Shown piece by piece: positions 51,080 through 59,500 of a stretch of 64,000 bases of DNA. Origin of the DNA: Thermohalobaculum sp965247385 (GTDB lineage: Bacteria; Pseudomonadota; Alphaproteobacteria; Rhodobacterales; Rhodobacteraceae). The notes under the pieces are model-generated. The model searched no databases. It saw nothing but the letters and a program-made list of their open reading frames with translations, and was not told the DNA's origin. Each line of letters starts with the position of its first letter. The first letter of the stretch is position 1. A program made the translations under genes and the position numbers. The stretch is from contig CBDFHG010000002.1 of the NCBI GenBank assembly GCA_965247385.1, forward strand, positions 248,001 to 312,000, written 5' to 3'.

Positions 51080-52015
51080 CTACTCCGCCGCGATCAGCGA
51101 GGGCTGGACGAAACCCTTGGGCAGCCCCGCTTTCAGGATCATGCCGTATTTCGGCTCGTCCGGCAGTGCCGCCTCGATGATGGCGCGCGGGGCGGCCAGG
51201 GCCCCGATGTCGATGCCGGTGCGCAGGCCCTCGGATTCGAGCAGAAAAACCAGGTCTTCCAACACGATATTACCAGTGGCCCCCGGCGCGAATGGGCAGC
51301 CGCCCAGTCCCGCCAGCGCGGCGTCGAAACGGGTGCAGCCTGCCTCCAGCGCGGCGAAGGCGTTGGCCAGGCCGAGGCCGCGGGTGTCGTGGAAATGCGA
51401 CCAGAGGGGCGTGTCACCGCAGATATCCGCTGCCTTGGAGAACAGCGATTTGACTTGGGTCGGGTTGGCGTAGCCGACGGTGTCGGGCAACGCCACTTCG
51501 TCGACACCGGTTTCCAGCACAGTCTCCAGCATTTTCAGGGATTCGGCCTCGGGCACATCGCCCTCCAGCGTACAGCCCAGCGCCGTGGCCAGCCCGACAC
51601 CGATGGAGACGCCTGGAAATTCGGCATCGCGCAGCGCGATGATGTCGCGCAAACCTTGCACCGATTCAGCGCGGGTGCGGCGCACGTTCTTCTGGTTGTG
51701 GGTCTCGGAGACCGAAATGACGAGGTTCATCCTGGCGACCCCGGTGGGGAAGCCGATCTGGGTGCCGCGAAGGTTGGGAGTCAGGGCGGAGGTGATGAGG
51801 TTGGGGATTTTGGCAGCCTCGGTCGCCACCTCCACAGCGTCGGCAAATTGGGCGATGACCCTGGGGGGAACGAACGAGCAGACCTCGATCTCGGGCACCC
51901 CGGCGGCCACGTCGGCGGCGATCCAGTCTAGTTTGGCCCGGGTTGGCAGGACAGTCTTGGACATTTGCAGCCCGTCGCGGGGGCCGACATCGCGGATGGT
52001 GACATCGCGGTTCAT
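51080..52015 (-). CDS. Hydroxymethylglutaryl-CoA lyase family protein
   Basis: A 311-residue HMGL-type TIM-barrel lyase that should cleave a 3-hydroxy-3-methylglutaryl-CoA-like substrate into acetyl-CoA plus a ketone or oxoacid, with a divalent metal. VGPRDGLQ near 10-17 supplies Arg/Asp, SFVPPRV the substrate loop, SHFHDTRGLGLAN near 207-219 the metal His pair, and GLGGCPFAPGATGN near 236-249 the signature loop Cys. AGAAGGAA precedes the ATG at 52015. Four bases separate it from the following dehydrogenase gene. In leucine breakdown it acts last; here a related branched acyl-CoA is possible. Confidence 0.92.
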   Translation of the reverse strand: MNRDVTIRDVGPRDGLQMSKTVLPTRAKLDWIAADVAAGVPEIEVCSFVPPRVIAQFADAVEVATEAAKIPNLITSALTPNLRGTQIGFPTGVARMNLVISVSETHNQKNVRRTRAESVQGLRDIIALRDAEFPGVSIGVGLATALGCTLEGDVPEAESLKMLETVLETGVDEVALPDTVGYANPTQVKSLFSKAADICGDTPLWSHFHDTRGLGLANAFAALEAGCTRFDAALAGLGGCPFAPGATGNIVLEDLVFLLESEGLRTGIDIGALAAPRAIIEAALPDEPKYGMILKAGLPKGFVQPSLIAAE

Positions 52016-52027
52016 GATTGTTTCCTT

Positions 52028-52711
52028 CTACTCGACTGCCAGCAGCGCCGCAGCGCGCTCGCAGGCAGCCTTGCGTTTTGCATAGAAAGGCGCGCCCCTG
52101 GCCCGTATGTCGGCCACAAGATCGGCGGGGGCGGTGTCGGGCGAGCCTGCCTGGGTTGGCGGTTCCGGCTGATACTCCATGCCGAGTTGGATGCGTTCGG
52201 CGGTCGTGCGGCCATGCAGCATCTCGGCCAGGGCCATTGCGCCATCGATACCGGAGGTGACGCCTGCGGTGGTAAGGCGGTCGCGATCGATGACGACGCG
52301 CCGGTCGACCGGCTCGGCGCCGAGGATAGCCAACAGGTCGTGGCAGCTCCAATGAGTTGTCGCCTTGTAGCCGCGCAGCAATCCCGCCGCACCCATCACC
52401 AGCGAGCCGGTGCAGACACCCATCATTGTTTTCGCGCCGGTGGCTTGGTCGCGGAGGAAGTCCAGCCAATCGGCATCGTCCATCAGATCCTGCTGACCCG
52501 GCCCGCCGGGCATGACGAATACGTCGTATTGTGGGGCAGCGGTCAGCGCCACATCGGGGGTGACGGTCAGGCCGCGGTCGGTGGTCACCGGTGCGACGGT
52601 CTTCGCCACCACCTCGACCTGCGCACCCGGCAGGCGAACCAGCACCTCGTGCGGCCCGGTCATGTCGAGTTGGCAGAGGCCGGGGAACAGGGCAAGGCCG
52701 ATTTTCATCAC
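52028..52711 (-). CDS. DJ-1/PfpI family protein, isonitrile-hydratase-like
   Basis: A 227-residue DJ-1/PfpI-superfamily protein. The nucleophile elbow is GVCTGSLVMGAAG near 98-110 with the active Cys; VMPGGPGQQDL near 66-76 carries the oxyanion region, and TSGIDGAMAL near 153-162 is typical of the isonitrile hydratase / transcription-factor-like branch. Isonitrile hydratase converts R-NC to an N-substituted formamide. Other members are chaperone- or glyoxalase-like. Starts at GTG 52711 or ATG 52708, overlapping the RidA gene stop. Confidence 0.85.
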   Translation of the reverse strand: MMKIGLALFPGLCQLDMTGPHEVLVRLPGAQVEVVAKTVAPVTTDRGLTVTPDVALTAAPQYDVFVMPGGPGQQDLMDDADWLDFLRDQATGAKTMMGVCTGSLVMGAAGLLRGYKATTHWSCHDLLAILGAEPVDRRVVIDRDRLTTAGVTSGIDGAMALAEMLHGRTTAERIQLGMEYQPEPPTQAGSPDTAPADLVADIRARGAPFYAKRKAACERAAALLAVE

Positions 52712-53127
52712 GAATCCTTCCGCAAGCGGGTCAAGGGAATCACGGCAACCGGCGTCCGTTCTACAAGAAAATCAGGGTGTCCAAGGCCCGCAACCATGAC
52801 CGAGGGGCTGGCCGGCGGATTTTCAGGATCGAGAAACTCTGACCGCACCTGCTGGATTATGGGTAATTGAGTGCGGTCGGTGAAATATGTAGTGATCTCT
52901 ACGATATCTTCGAATTTGCCGCCTAGCGCATCGAGGATTGCTCCAGTATTCTTAAAACATTGGTGGGTCTGGGCGCGGATGTCATCGACACCAATTATGG
53001 TTTCGTTCTCGTCCCATACGACCTGGCCAGTGAAACAGATCGCCTGGCCGGTCGGCGGCGCAGCGGCCATACTGAACCCACGCCCGCGCGGGCTCCAGGT
53101 TCCCTTTGGATTGATCCCTTCGATCAT
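52708..53127 (-). CDS. RidA/YjgF family protein (catalytic Arg not conserved)
   Basis: A 139-residue RidA-superfamily protein forming the usual trimer with clefts between subunits. RidA deaminates reactive enamines/imines using an Arg in the FPARS segment; here the segment is NPPASPSVMV near 103-112, so Ser107 replaces that Arg. This points to one of the Rid subfamilies without enamine deaminase activity that occur in catabolic operons. KFEDIVEITTYFTDR near 71-85 is a standard family stretch. It starts immediately after the crotonase stop (TAA-ATG) and overlaps the DJ-1-like gene. Confidence 0.87.
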   Translation of the reverse strand: MIEGINPKGTWSPRGRGFSMAAAPPTGQAICFTGQVVWDENETIIGVDDIRAQTHQCFKNTGAILDALGGKFEDIVEITTYFTDRTQLPIIQQVRSEFLDPENPPASPSVMVAGLGHPDFLVERTPVAVIPLTRLRKDS

Positions 53128-53922
53128 TTATTTGCCCTTGAACACGGGCTTGCGCTTCTCGTTGAAGGCGCGCACCCCCTCCAGCCGGTCCTCGGTGGGG
53201 ACCGTCAGGTTGTAAGCGGTGATCTCGAAGTCGTAGCCGGAGGCGCGGTCGAGGTCGGCGGCCTTGTCGAGCGCCTTCTTGGCCCCGCGCACGCCGATGG
53301 GGGCGTTGGCGGCAATGACGCGGGCGGTCTCCATGGCCTCGGCCAGCAGGGTTTCGGGTTTGCAGAGACGGTTGGCGATGCCCCAGTCCAGCGCCTCGGC
53401 GGCCGAAAACGGCGCGCCGGTCAGGACGATCTCCTTGGCCCGGCGCACACCGCAGGCGCGGGGCAGGTTCTGCGGACCCGCCGCCCCCGGCATGATGCCG
53501 CGTGTGACCTCCGGGAAGGCAAAGCGGGCGTGATCGGCGGCGTAGATGAAATCGCAGGCTAGCGCGGTCTCCATCCCGCCGCCCATGGCGACCCCGTTGA
53601 CCGCGGCGATAATCGGGATCGGGCAGGAATGCATGGCCTTGACGAACTGCTCGACAATCGCGTGCTGGCGGCGCCAGACCTCGTCGGTCATGCCGTCGCG
53701 CTCCTTCAGGTCGGCGCCGGGACAAAAGCCGCGCTCGCCAGCGCCGGTCAGGATGATGCAGTTGGTCTGGCCGGGGTCGACATAGAGGTCGGTGAACAGG
53801 CCGCGCAACTCGGTCATCATCGCCGTATTCATGGCGTTGAGGCGTTCGGGGCGGTTCATCGTGACAACCAGAATGCCGGGCTCGGGCGTCTCGACCAGAA
53901 GGGTCTTGAAGGTCTGGTTCAT
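53128..53922 (-). CDS. Enoyl-CoA hydratase (crotonase family)
   Basis: A 264-residue enoyl-CoA hydratase with both catalytic glutamates: VAMGGGMETALACDF near 108-122 and FPEVTRGIMPGAAGPQNL near 137-154. RGFCPGADLKER near 64-75 forms the oxyanion hole. The C-terminal VRAFNEKRKPVFKGK is the usual last helix. The ATG at 53922 is chosen, since GGAG lies 6 bases upstream; an in-frame ATG 15 bases earlier has none. First gene of the six-gene minus-strand run ending at 48463. It should hydrate a 2-enoyl-CoA produced by the local dehydrogenase. Confidence 0.92.
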   Translation of the reverse strand: MNQTFKTLLVETPEPGILVVTMNRPERLNAMNTAMMTELRGLFTDLYVDPGQTNCIILTGAGERGFCPGADLKERDGMTDEVWRRQHAIVEQFVKAMHSCPIPIIAAVNGVAMGGGMETALACDFIYAADHARFAFPEVTRGIMPGAAGPQNLPRACGVRRAKEIVLTGAPFSAAEALDWGIANRLCKPETLLAEAMETARVIAANAPIGVRGAKKALDKAADLDRASGYDFEITAYNLTVPTEDRLEGVRAFNEKRKPVFKGK

Positions 53923-54087
53923 TCTGATCTCCGGCATCGGTGCAACGGGCTGGCATTGCTGTAGCCACTCTATCGCCGCTGCGGCAATCGGCGAAAGAGG
54001 ATTATCACAAGGGAGATGCGGAGGGCCCGGACCCTGACTATGGTATTGCCATAAGTGGCGACAACCTGAACACCATGGGGGGATTTC

Positions 54088-55005
54088 ATGGAAAATCTGA
54101 ACCTTTCAACGCTGCCCGTCCGCCATTACGACCACCTGGTATGGGACAGCGCCCGTTGGCAGGGATTCGAGCCACGCAAGGGCGATATCCTGGTTTGCAC
54201 GCCTTACAAGGCAGGCACCACCTGGATGCAGATGATCTGCGCGTTGCTGGTGTTCCAGCGCAGCGAATTCCATTTGCCGCTGGCGGAAATCTCGCCCTGG
54301 ATGGATCTGAAGGGCCATACCGCCGAGGACGTTCATGCGACCTATGCCGCCCAGGATCACCGGCGGATCATCAAGACCCATACACCGCTGGACGGGCTGC
54401 CGTGGTTTCCGGAGGCCACATATCTCTGCGTCCAGCGCGATCCACGCGACATTTTCATGTCGATGCTGAGCCACCTTAAGAACCGCAACCCCAATGTGGA
54501 TGCAATCTTTGCCCGCGAGACGCGCGAGGCAGGAGCGCCGCCGCCGCCCGAAGATCCGGATGAATTCTTCCGCATGTGGTTGATCAACGGCAGCTTTGAA
54601 TGGGAGAGCGATGGCGCGCCCTACTGGTCGGTTTTCCGCCACGGCGCCTCGTTCTGGGCGCACCGGGACGAGCAGAACATCCATCTGGTCCACTACCGCG
54701 ACCTGAAGGCTGACCGCGAGGGTGAAATGCGCCGCATCGCCGGGCTGCTCGGGATCGAGGTGGCCAAGGAGAAATGGCCCGACCTGGTTGCGGCGGCCGG
54801 GTTCGAGCGCATGAAGAAGAATGCCGACCGGGTGGCGCCCGACACAGACCTCAAGATGTGGAAAGACAATGCTCAGTTCTTCAGCAAGGGCACATCGGGG
54901 CAGTGGCAAGGCGTATTGTCGGCGGAGAGCCTGGCACTATTGGACCAGGTCAAGTCGCGCTATCCGGCGGATTATATCGATTGGTTGTTCGACGGTTCGG
55001 CCTGA
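54088..55005 (+). CDS. Sulfotransferase domain protein (PAPS-dependent)
   Basis: A 305-residue cytosolic-type sulfotransferase that should transfer sulfonate from PAPS to an alcohol or amine. The 5'-phosphosulfate loop is TPYKAGTTWMQ near 38-48, the 3'-phosphate site VQRDPRDIFMSMLSH near 115-129, and the late FFSKGTSGQWQ near 270-280 matches RKGxxGDWK, with Ser for Arg. The likely catalytic His is in KTHTP near 96-100. The acceptor cannot be predicted. It precedes the CaiB gene by 89 bases. Confidence 0.88.
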   Translation: MENLNLSTLPVRHYDHLVWDSARWQGFEPRKGDILVCTPYKAGTTWMQMICALLVFQRSEFHLPLAEISPWMDLKGHTAEDVHATYAAQDHRRIIKTHTPLDGLPWFPEATYLCVQRDPRDIFMSMLSHLKNRNPNVDAIFARETREAGAPPPPEDPDEFFRMWLINGSFEWESDGAPYWSVFRHGASFWAHRDEQNIHLVHYRDLKADREGEMRRIAGLLGIEVAKEKWPDLVAAAGFERMKKNADRVAPDTDLKMWKDNAQFFSKGTSGQWQGVLSAESLALLDQVKSRYPADYIDWLFDGSA

Positions 55006-55094
55006 ACATCTATCGATATCACAAGGGCGATCCATATCTTCTTCACCGGCAGCTTCCGACCGCGCATGATCGCGCGACGTTACGGGAGGTGGAG

Positions 55095-56249
55095 ATGGCG
55101 GATGACGCCTTACCATTGGCGCGATACCGGGTGGTCGAGATCGGTCATTCGGTGGCGGCGCCCTATGCGGCATTGATCCTGGCCGAACTGGGAGCCGAGG
55201 TGATCAAGGTCGAGCGCCCCGGCCGTGGCGACGACGCCCGTGCCTGGGGGCCACCCTTCATCGACGAGATGTCGGCGGTGTTCCATGCGTTTAACCGGTT
55301 CAAACGCTCGGTGACGCTGGACCTGAAGTCCCCGGAGGGCGTGGCGAAGCTGAAGGCGTTGGCAAGGATTTCGGACGTGGTGATCCAGAACCAGAAGCCG
55401 GGGTTGGCGGAGGCGCTCGGTGTCGGCGCCGACGCTTTGACCGCCGAGAACCGGCGGCTGGTCTATGCCTCGATCCATGCCTTCGGCAAGGAAGGGCCGC
55501 TGAAAGACCGCCCCGGATACGATCCGCTGATGCAGGCCTTCGGTGGATTGATGAGCGTGACCGGGCATCCCGGCCAACCAGCGGTCCGGACCGGTCCCTC
55601 GATCGTCGACATGGGAACCGGCAGTTGGGTAGCAATGGCGGTTCTTGCGGCGCTGTTGCGGCGCGGCGAGACCGGCAGGGGCGGTATCGTCGATACTTCG
55701 CTGTTCGAGACCGCGCTGGGGTGGATGGCGTTTTATCTGCCAATCTGGTCCGCCTCGGGCAATGTGCCGGGCAAGACCGGGTCGGGCATGCTGATGATCG
55801 CACCCTATCAGGCGTTTCCGACATCCGATGGCGAACTGATTATCGCGGCGGGAAACGACAACCTGTTCCGCAAACTGGCGGAAGTGATGGGGCATCCGGA
55901 ATGGGCCAACGATCCGCGTTTCCGGACCAATGGGCAGCGGATCGGGAACAAGCCGGCGCTGGTAGCGTTGATCACAAAGAAAACCACAGCCGCGACGACG
56001 GCGGAGATGGCGGCGCGGCTGGACGCAGCCGGGGTACCAAATGCGCCGGTTCATGGCATGGACCAGGTGGCAACGCACCCGCAGACCGCGGCGGTGGGGA
56101 TGCTGCGCGGTGATCTGGAAGGTCCGATGCGGTTCTTCGGATTGCCGTTCAGCCTGGACGGGAACAGGCCCGGACGGGAGGAACCGGCGCCATCGCTGGG
56201 GGAGGGCAACGCGTGGTTGGAGCGGTTGCTGGCGGGCGACCGCCGGTGA
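55095..56249 (+). CDS. CaiB/BaiF family (class III) CoA-transferase
   Basis: A 384-residue family III CoA-transferase: YRVVEIGHSVAAPYAALILAELG split by the first turn, AEVIKVERPGRGDDARAWGPPF, and the catalytic aspartate in DRPGYDPLMQAFGG near 143-156. C-terminal AGVPNAPVHGMDQV is standard. The ATG at 55095 follows GGGAGGTGGAG; the frame extends upstream into the sulfotransferase gene but out of its frame and without domain sequence. A MaoC-like gene follows after 146 bases, starting a mostly overlapping four-gene set. Confidence 0.9.
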   Translation: MADDALPLARYRVVEIGHSVAAPYAALILAELGAEVIKVERPGRGDDARAWGPPFIDEMSAVFHAFNRFKRSVTLDLKSPEGVAKLKALARISDVVIQNQKPGLAEALGVGADALTAENRRLVYASIHAFGKEGPLKDRPGYDPLMQAFGGLMSVTGHPGQPAVRTGPSIVDMGTGSWVAMAVLAALLRRGETGRGGIVDTSLFETALGWMAFYLPIWSASGNVPGKTGSGMLMIAPYQAFPTSDGELIIAAGNDNLFRKLAEVMGHPEWANDPRFRTNGQRIGNKPALVALITKKTTAATTAEMAARLDAAGVPNAPVHGMDQVATHPQTAAVGMLRGDLEGPMRFFGLPFSLDGNRPGREEPAPSLGEGNAWLERLLAGDRR

Positions 56250-56395
56250 AGAGCCCCGCCGCTCCCGCACCGGCGGGACTTTCCCGGCCGCGCCCGAGAG
56301 GCCCGCGCTTTCGCGAGGAAGCGGCGCTATGTATCCCCCATCTGATGTTTGAGACGCAAGCTTCCCCGAACCGGCGCTTGTAGTAGACTGCCGCC

Positions 56396-56941
56396 ATGAC
56401 CACGGACGAGAAACCGGCACCCGACTCTCTCTCCCCCGATCCCGGCGGGCGGGTGATCGTCGCCCGTTATGGCCGCGATCTGGAGGACTTCACGGTCGGC
56501 GATGTCTACGAACATCGGCCGGGGCGCACCGTCACGGCTGCCGACAACATCCAGTTCAGTCTGCTGACAATGAACCGCCATCCGGTCCATTGCGACGACG
56601 CATACGCTGCAAAGACGGAGTTCGGGCAGGCGCTGGTCAACTCGAGCCTGACCCTGGCCATCGTCACCGGGCTGACGGTGGATGATGTCAGCGCCCGCGC
56701 CATCGCCAATCTGGGCTGGCGCGAGATCAGGCTGACCGCGCCGGTTTTCGTCGGCGATACGCTCTATGCCCGCACCAAAGTGCTGGAGGCGCGCGCCTCG
56801 AAATCGCGCCCCGGCGAGGGCGTGGTGACCACCCAGACACAAGGCTACAAGCAGGACGGCACAGTGGTGCTGAGCTTCGAGCGCGTGAGCCTCGTGCACA
56901 AGCGCGGACACGGTCCAGAATCCCAGGGAGATCCCTCATGA
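56396..56941 (+). CDS. MaoC-like dehydratase (mesaconyl-CoA-hydratase-like)
   Basis: A 181-residue hot-dog-fold protein. Its motif NRHPVHCDDAYA near 60-71 corresponds to the hydratase-2 active site with His at 64 and Asp upstream of the usual place less obvious (TMNRHPVH replaces SGDxNPxH). Such replacements are found in MaoC-like mesaconyl-CoA or itaconyl-CoA hydratases. GWREIRLTAPVFVGDTLYA near 107-125 is conserved hot-dog core. Weak ribosome-binding site at the ATG. Overlaps the MmgE/PrpD gene by 4 bases, so both are co-translated; this favours a branched C5-dicarboxylate type substrate (inference). Confidence 0.83.
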   Translation: MTTDEKPAPDSLSPDPGGRVIVARYGRDLEDFTVGDVYEHRPGRTVTAADNIQFSLLTMNRHPVHCDDAYAAKTEFGQALVNSSLTLAIVTGLTVDDVSARAIANLGWREIRLTAPVFVGDTLYARTKVLEARASKSRPGEGVVTTQTQGYKQDGTVVLSFERVSLVHKRGHGPESQGDPS

Positions 56942-58356
56942 ACAAGGAAACCGACATCCTGAACCAGGAGGCCCATGCCGAGGCCCCGATCAGCGAGCGG
57001 CTCGCCGCCTTCGCAGTTGGCCTTCAGCACGACGCCATTCCGGCAAAGGTGCGCACCCGCGCCGCCCACCACATGCTGGACGCGGCGGGGATTGCGCTGG
57101 CCTCGACCCGCTACGATTTCGCCCACAAGACGCTGGCGGGGATGCAGGCGCTGGGAAGCAGCGGTGAGGTTCCGGTCTTGGGCCTGCCCGCCCGGATGAA
57201 CCCACGCGATGCCGCGACCATGAACGGGTTCCTTTGCCACGGGCTGGACTATGACGACACCCATATTGCCGGGATCGTCCACCCGACCGCCAGTGTGATG
57301 CCCGCAGTGCTGTCAGCGGCCACTATGACCGAAGCCAGCGGGCGCGAGATGCTGACCGCCTATGTGGCGGGTATCGAGACAGCGACCCGGATCGGCGCTT
57401 GCGCGAAAAGCGCATTCCACCAGGTCGGCTTCCACCCCACCGGCATGGTCGGTATCTTCGGCTGTGTTCTGGCGGCGGGCCGCCTCTTGGGCCTCAACGT
57501 CAAGCAACTGGCCCATGCCCAGGGGCTGGCGGTGTCGATGGCGGGCGGCTCGATGGAGTTCCTCGAAGACGGGGCGTGGAACAAACGATTCCACCCCGGC
57601 TGGGCGGCAGCCTCGGCGTTGACCGCCGTTTCGCTGGCGCGCGAGGGTTTCGTGGGGGCGACCCGGCCGTATGACGGGCGCTTTGGATTGTTCAACATCT
57701 ATGGCGGGAAATACACCGACTGGATCGACCTGAGTAGCATCTCGGCGGGTTTCGGCACGGTGTGGGAGCTGATGCAAACCGCAATCAAGCCGTTCCCAAC
57801 CTGCCATTTCACCCATGCCGCCATTGATGGCGCGTTGGCATTGCGCGACCGCTGCCCGGCGCGCGAGATCGAACGGATCGAGATCCGGGTGCCGGACCAG
57901 GTGTTCCCGGTGATCTGCGACCCGGTCGCCAACAAGCGCCGCCCGAAGAACGATTACGACGCCAAGTTCTCGGTGCAGTATCTGGTGGCGACCGCTCTGG
58001 TGCATGGGCGGCTGGGGCTGGCGGAGCTGGAGCCGGAATATCTGGCCGATGCGGCAACCCTCGCGCTGGCCGACCGGACCGATTGCGCGCCCTACGAGGA
58101 CGGACCGTTTCCGCTGGCCTATTCGGGGGCGGTGAAGATCACGCTGAAGGACGGCTCGGTCGTTGAGCACTCGGAACCGGTGAACCGGGGGGCGGCGGGA
58201 AGGCCGCTGTCGAATGCCGAGATCGTCGCAAAATACCACGACAACGCGGCTCTCTGGGCCGGACCGGGCCGGGTGACGGCGATGGAGGCATCGCTGCTGG
58301 CGCTGGACGACACTCCATACGCGGCGGACGCTTTCGCGCCGTTCTGCGGCGCCTGA
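56938..58356 (+). CDS. MmgE/PrpD family protein (2-methylcitrate dehydratase/isomerase-like)
   Basis: A 472-residue MmgE/PrpD-family protein: an all-helical N-terminal domain (AAHHMLDAAGIALAS, FLCHGLDYDDTHIAG near 98-112, typical of the active-site strand) and an alpha/beta C-terminal domain. Known members dehydrate 2-methylcitrate, isomerise aconitate or decarboxylate cis-aconitate to itaconate. Coupling with MaoC and CaiB genes fits itaconate- or methylcitrate-like chemistry. Intact, in contrast to the gutted copy at 30280-30664. The dehydrogenase gene starts two bases after its stop. Confidence 0.9.
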   Translation: MNKETDILNQEAHAEAPISERLAAFAVGLQHDAIPAKVRTRAAHHMLDAAGIALASTRYDFAHKTLAGMQALGSSGEVPVLGLPARMNPRDAATMNGFLCHGLDYDDTHIAGIVHPTASVMPAVLSAATMTEASGREMLTAYVAGIETATRIGACAKSAFHQVGFHPTGMVGIFGCVLAAGRLLGLNVKQLAHAQGLAVSMAGGSMEFLEDGAWNKRFHPGWAAASALTAVSLAREGFVGATRPYDGRFGLFNIYGGKYTDWIDLSSISAGFGTVWELMQTAIKPFPTCHFTHAAIDGALALRDRCPAREIERIEIRVPDQVFPVICDPVANKRRPKNDYDAKFSVQYLVATALVHGRLGLAELEPEYLADAATLALADRTDCAPYEDGPFPLAYSGAVKITLKDGSVVEHSEPVNRGAAGRPLSNAEIVAKYHDNAALWAGPGRVTAMEASLLALDDTPYAADAFAPFCGA

Positions 58357-58357
58357 G

Positions 58358-59500
58358 ATGAAAGTGGAAGAGGAACGTATGATCCTCGACTCAGTCGAGC
58401 AGTTCCTGGCCCGTGACGTCGCGCCCTACGCCCAGAAGCTGGAGGCGGAGGACACTTACCCGGAAGACATCGTCGCCCGGATGCGCGAGTTGGGCCTGTT
58501 TGGCGCGGTGATCCCGGAAAAATATGGCGGCCTGGGCCTGCCGCCATCGACCTATGCCAAGATCATCGAGCGGATCGCGCGGGTTTGGATGTCGGTCTCG
58601 GGCATCATCAACTCGCACCTGATCATGGCTCATATCGTTGCGAAGATGGGCACCGAGGAGCAAAAGCAGCACTTCCTGCCTCGCTTCGCCAGCGGTGAGG
58701 TGCGCGGCGGACTGGCCCTGACCGAGCCAGATTGCGGCACCGACCTGCAGGCGATCCGCACCCATGCGAAAGCGGATGGCAACGACTATGTGGTGAACGG
58801 AGCCAAGACCTGGATATCCAACGGCATCCACGGCACCGCCTTTGCCCTGTTGGTCAAGACCGACCCCGCCGCCGAGCCCCGCCACAAGGGCATGAGCCTG
58901 TTCATCGCCGAGAAGGGAGAGGGGTTCCGCGCCACGAAGAAGCTGGAAAAGCTGGGATACAAGGGCATCGACTCGGCGGAACTGCTGTTCGAGGATTTCC
59001 GGGTGCCGGGTTTCAACCTGATCGGCGGGATTGGCAACGGCATGAAGGCCGCGATCGCCGGGTTGGAACTGGGACGGGTCAACGTCGCCGCGCGCGGCGT
59101 CGGGGTGGCGCAGGCGGCACTGGACGAGGCGGTGAAATATGCCCAACAGCGCAAGACCTTCGGCAAACCGATCCACCAGCACCAGGCCATTGCCCTGAAG
59201 CTGGGCGACATGGCAACACGGGTCGAGGCGGCGCGGCTGTTGACCGAGAAGGCGGCTGAGGCGCTGGATCGCGGCGAGCGTTGCGACTACGAGGCCGGGA
59301 TGGCCAAGCTGTTCGCCACCGAGGCGGCGCTGGAGAACGCCACCGAGGCTTTGCGGATCCACGGCGGCTATGGCTACTCCAAGGAATTCATCGTCGAGCG
59401 GCTGTACCGGGATGCGCCCTTGCTGTGCATCGGCGAGGGCACCAACGAAATCCAGCGGCTGTTGATTGCCAAGCGGCTGATCGAGCGGAACCCGGTGTGA
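58358..59500 (+). CDS. Acyl-CoA dehydrogenase (FAD-dependent)
   Basis: A 380-residue acyl-CoA dehydrogenase of the short/medium-chain type with the classic catalytic glutamate in CIGEGTNEIQRLL near 361-373. ALTEPDCGTDLQAI near 119-132 contacts FAD, and HGGYGYSKEF is the flavin-binding turn. The start at 58358 begins immediately after the MmgE/PrpD stop and gives the family-typical N-terminus; an ATG at 58379 with GAGGA upstream is an alternative. Its stop overlaps the next gene's ATG by one base. It should dehydrogenate an acyl-CoA made by one of the CoA-transferases. Confidence 0.93.
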   Translation: MKVEEERMILDSVEQFLARDVAPYAQKLEAEDTYPEDIVARMRELGLFGAVIPEKYGGLGLPPSTYAKIIERIARVWMSVSGIINSHLIMAHIVAKMGTEEQKQHFLPRFASGEVRGGLALTEPDCGTDLQAIRTHAKADGNDYVVNGAKTWISNGIHGTAFALLVKTDPAAEPRHKGMSLFIAEKGEGFRATKKLEKLGYKGIDSAELLFEDFRVPGFNLIGGIGNGMKAAIAGLELGRVNVAARGVGVAQAALDEAVKYAQQRKTFGKPIHQHQAIALKLGDMATRVEAARLLTEKAAEALDRGERCDYEAGMAKLFATEAALENATEALRIHGGYGYSKEFIVERLYRDAPLLCIGEGTNEIQRLLIAKRLIERNPV

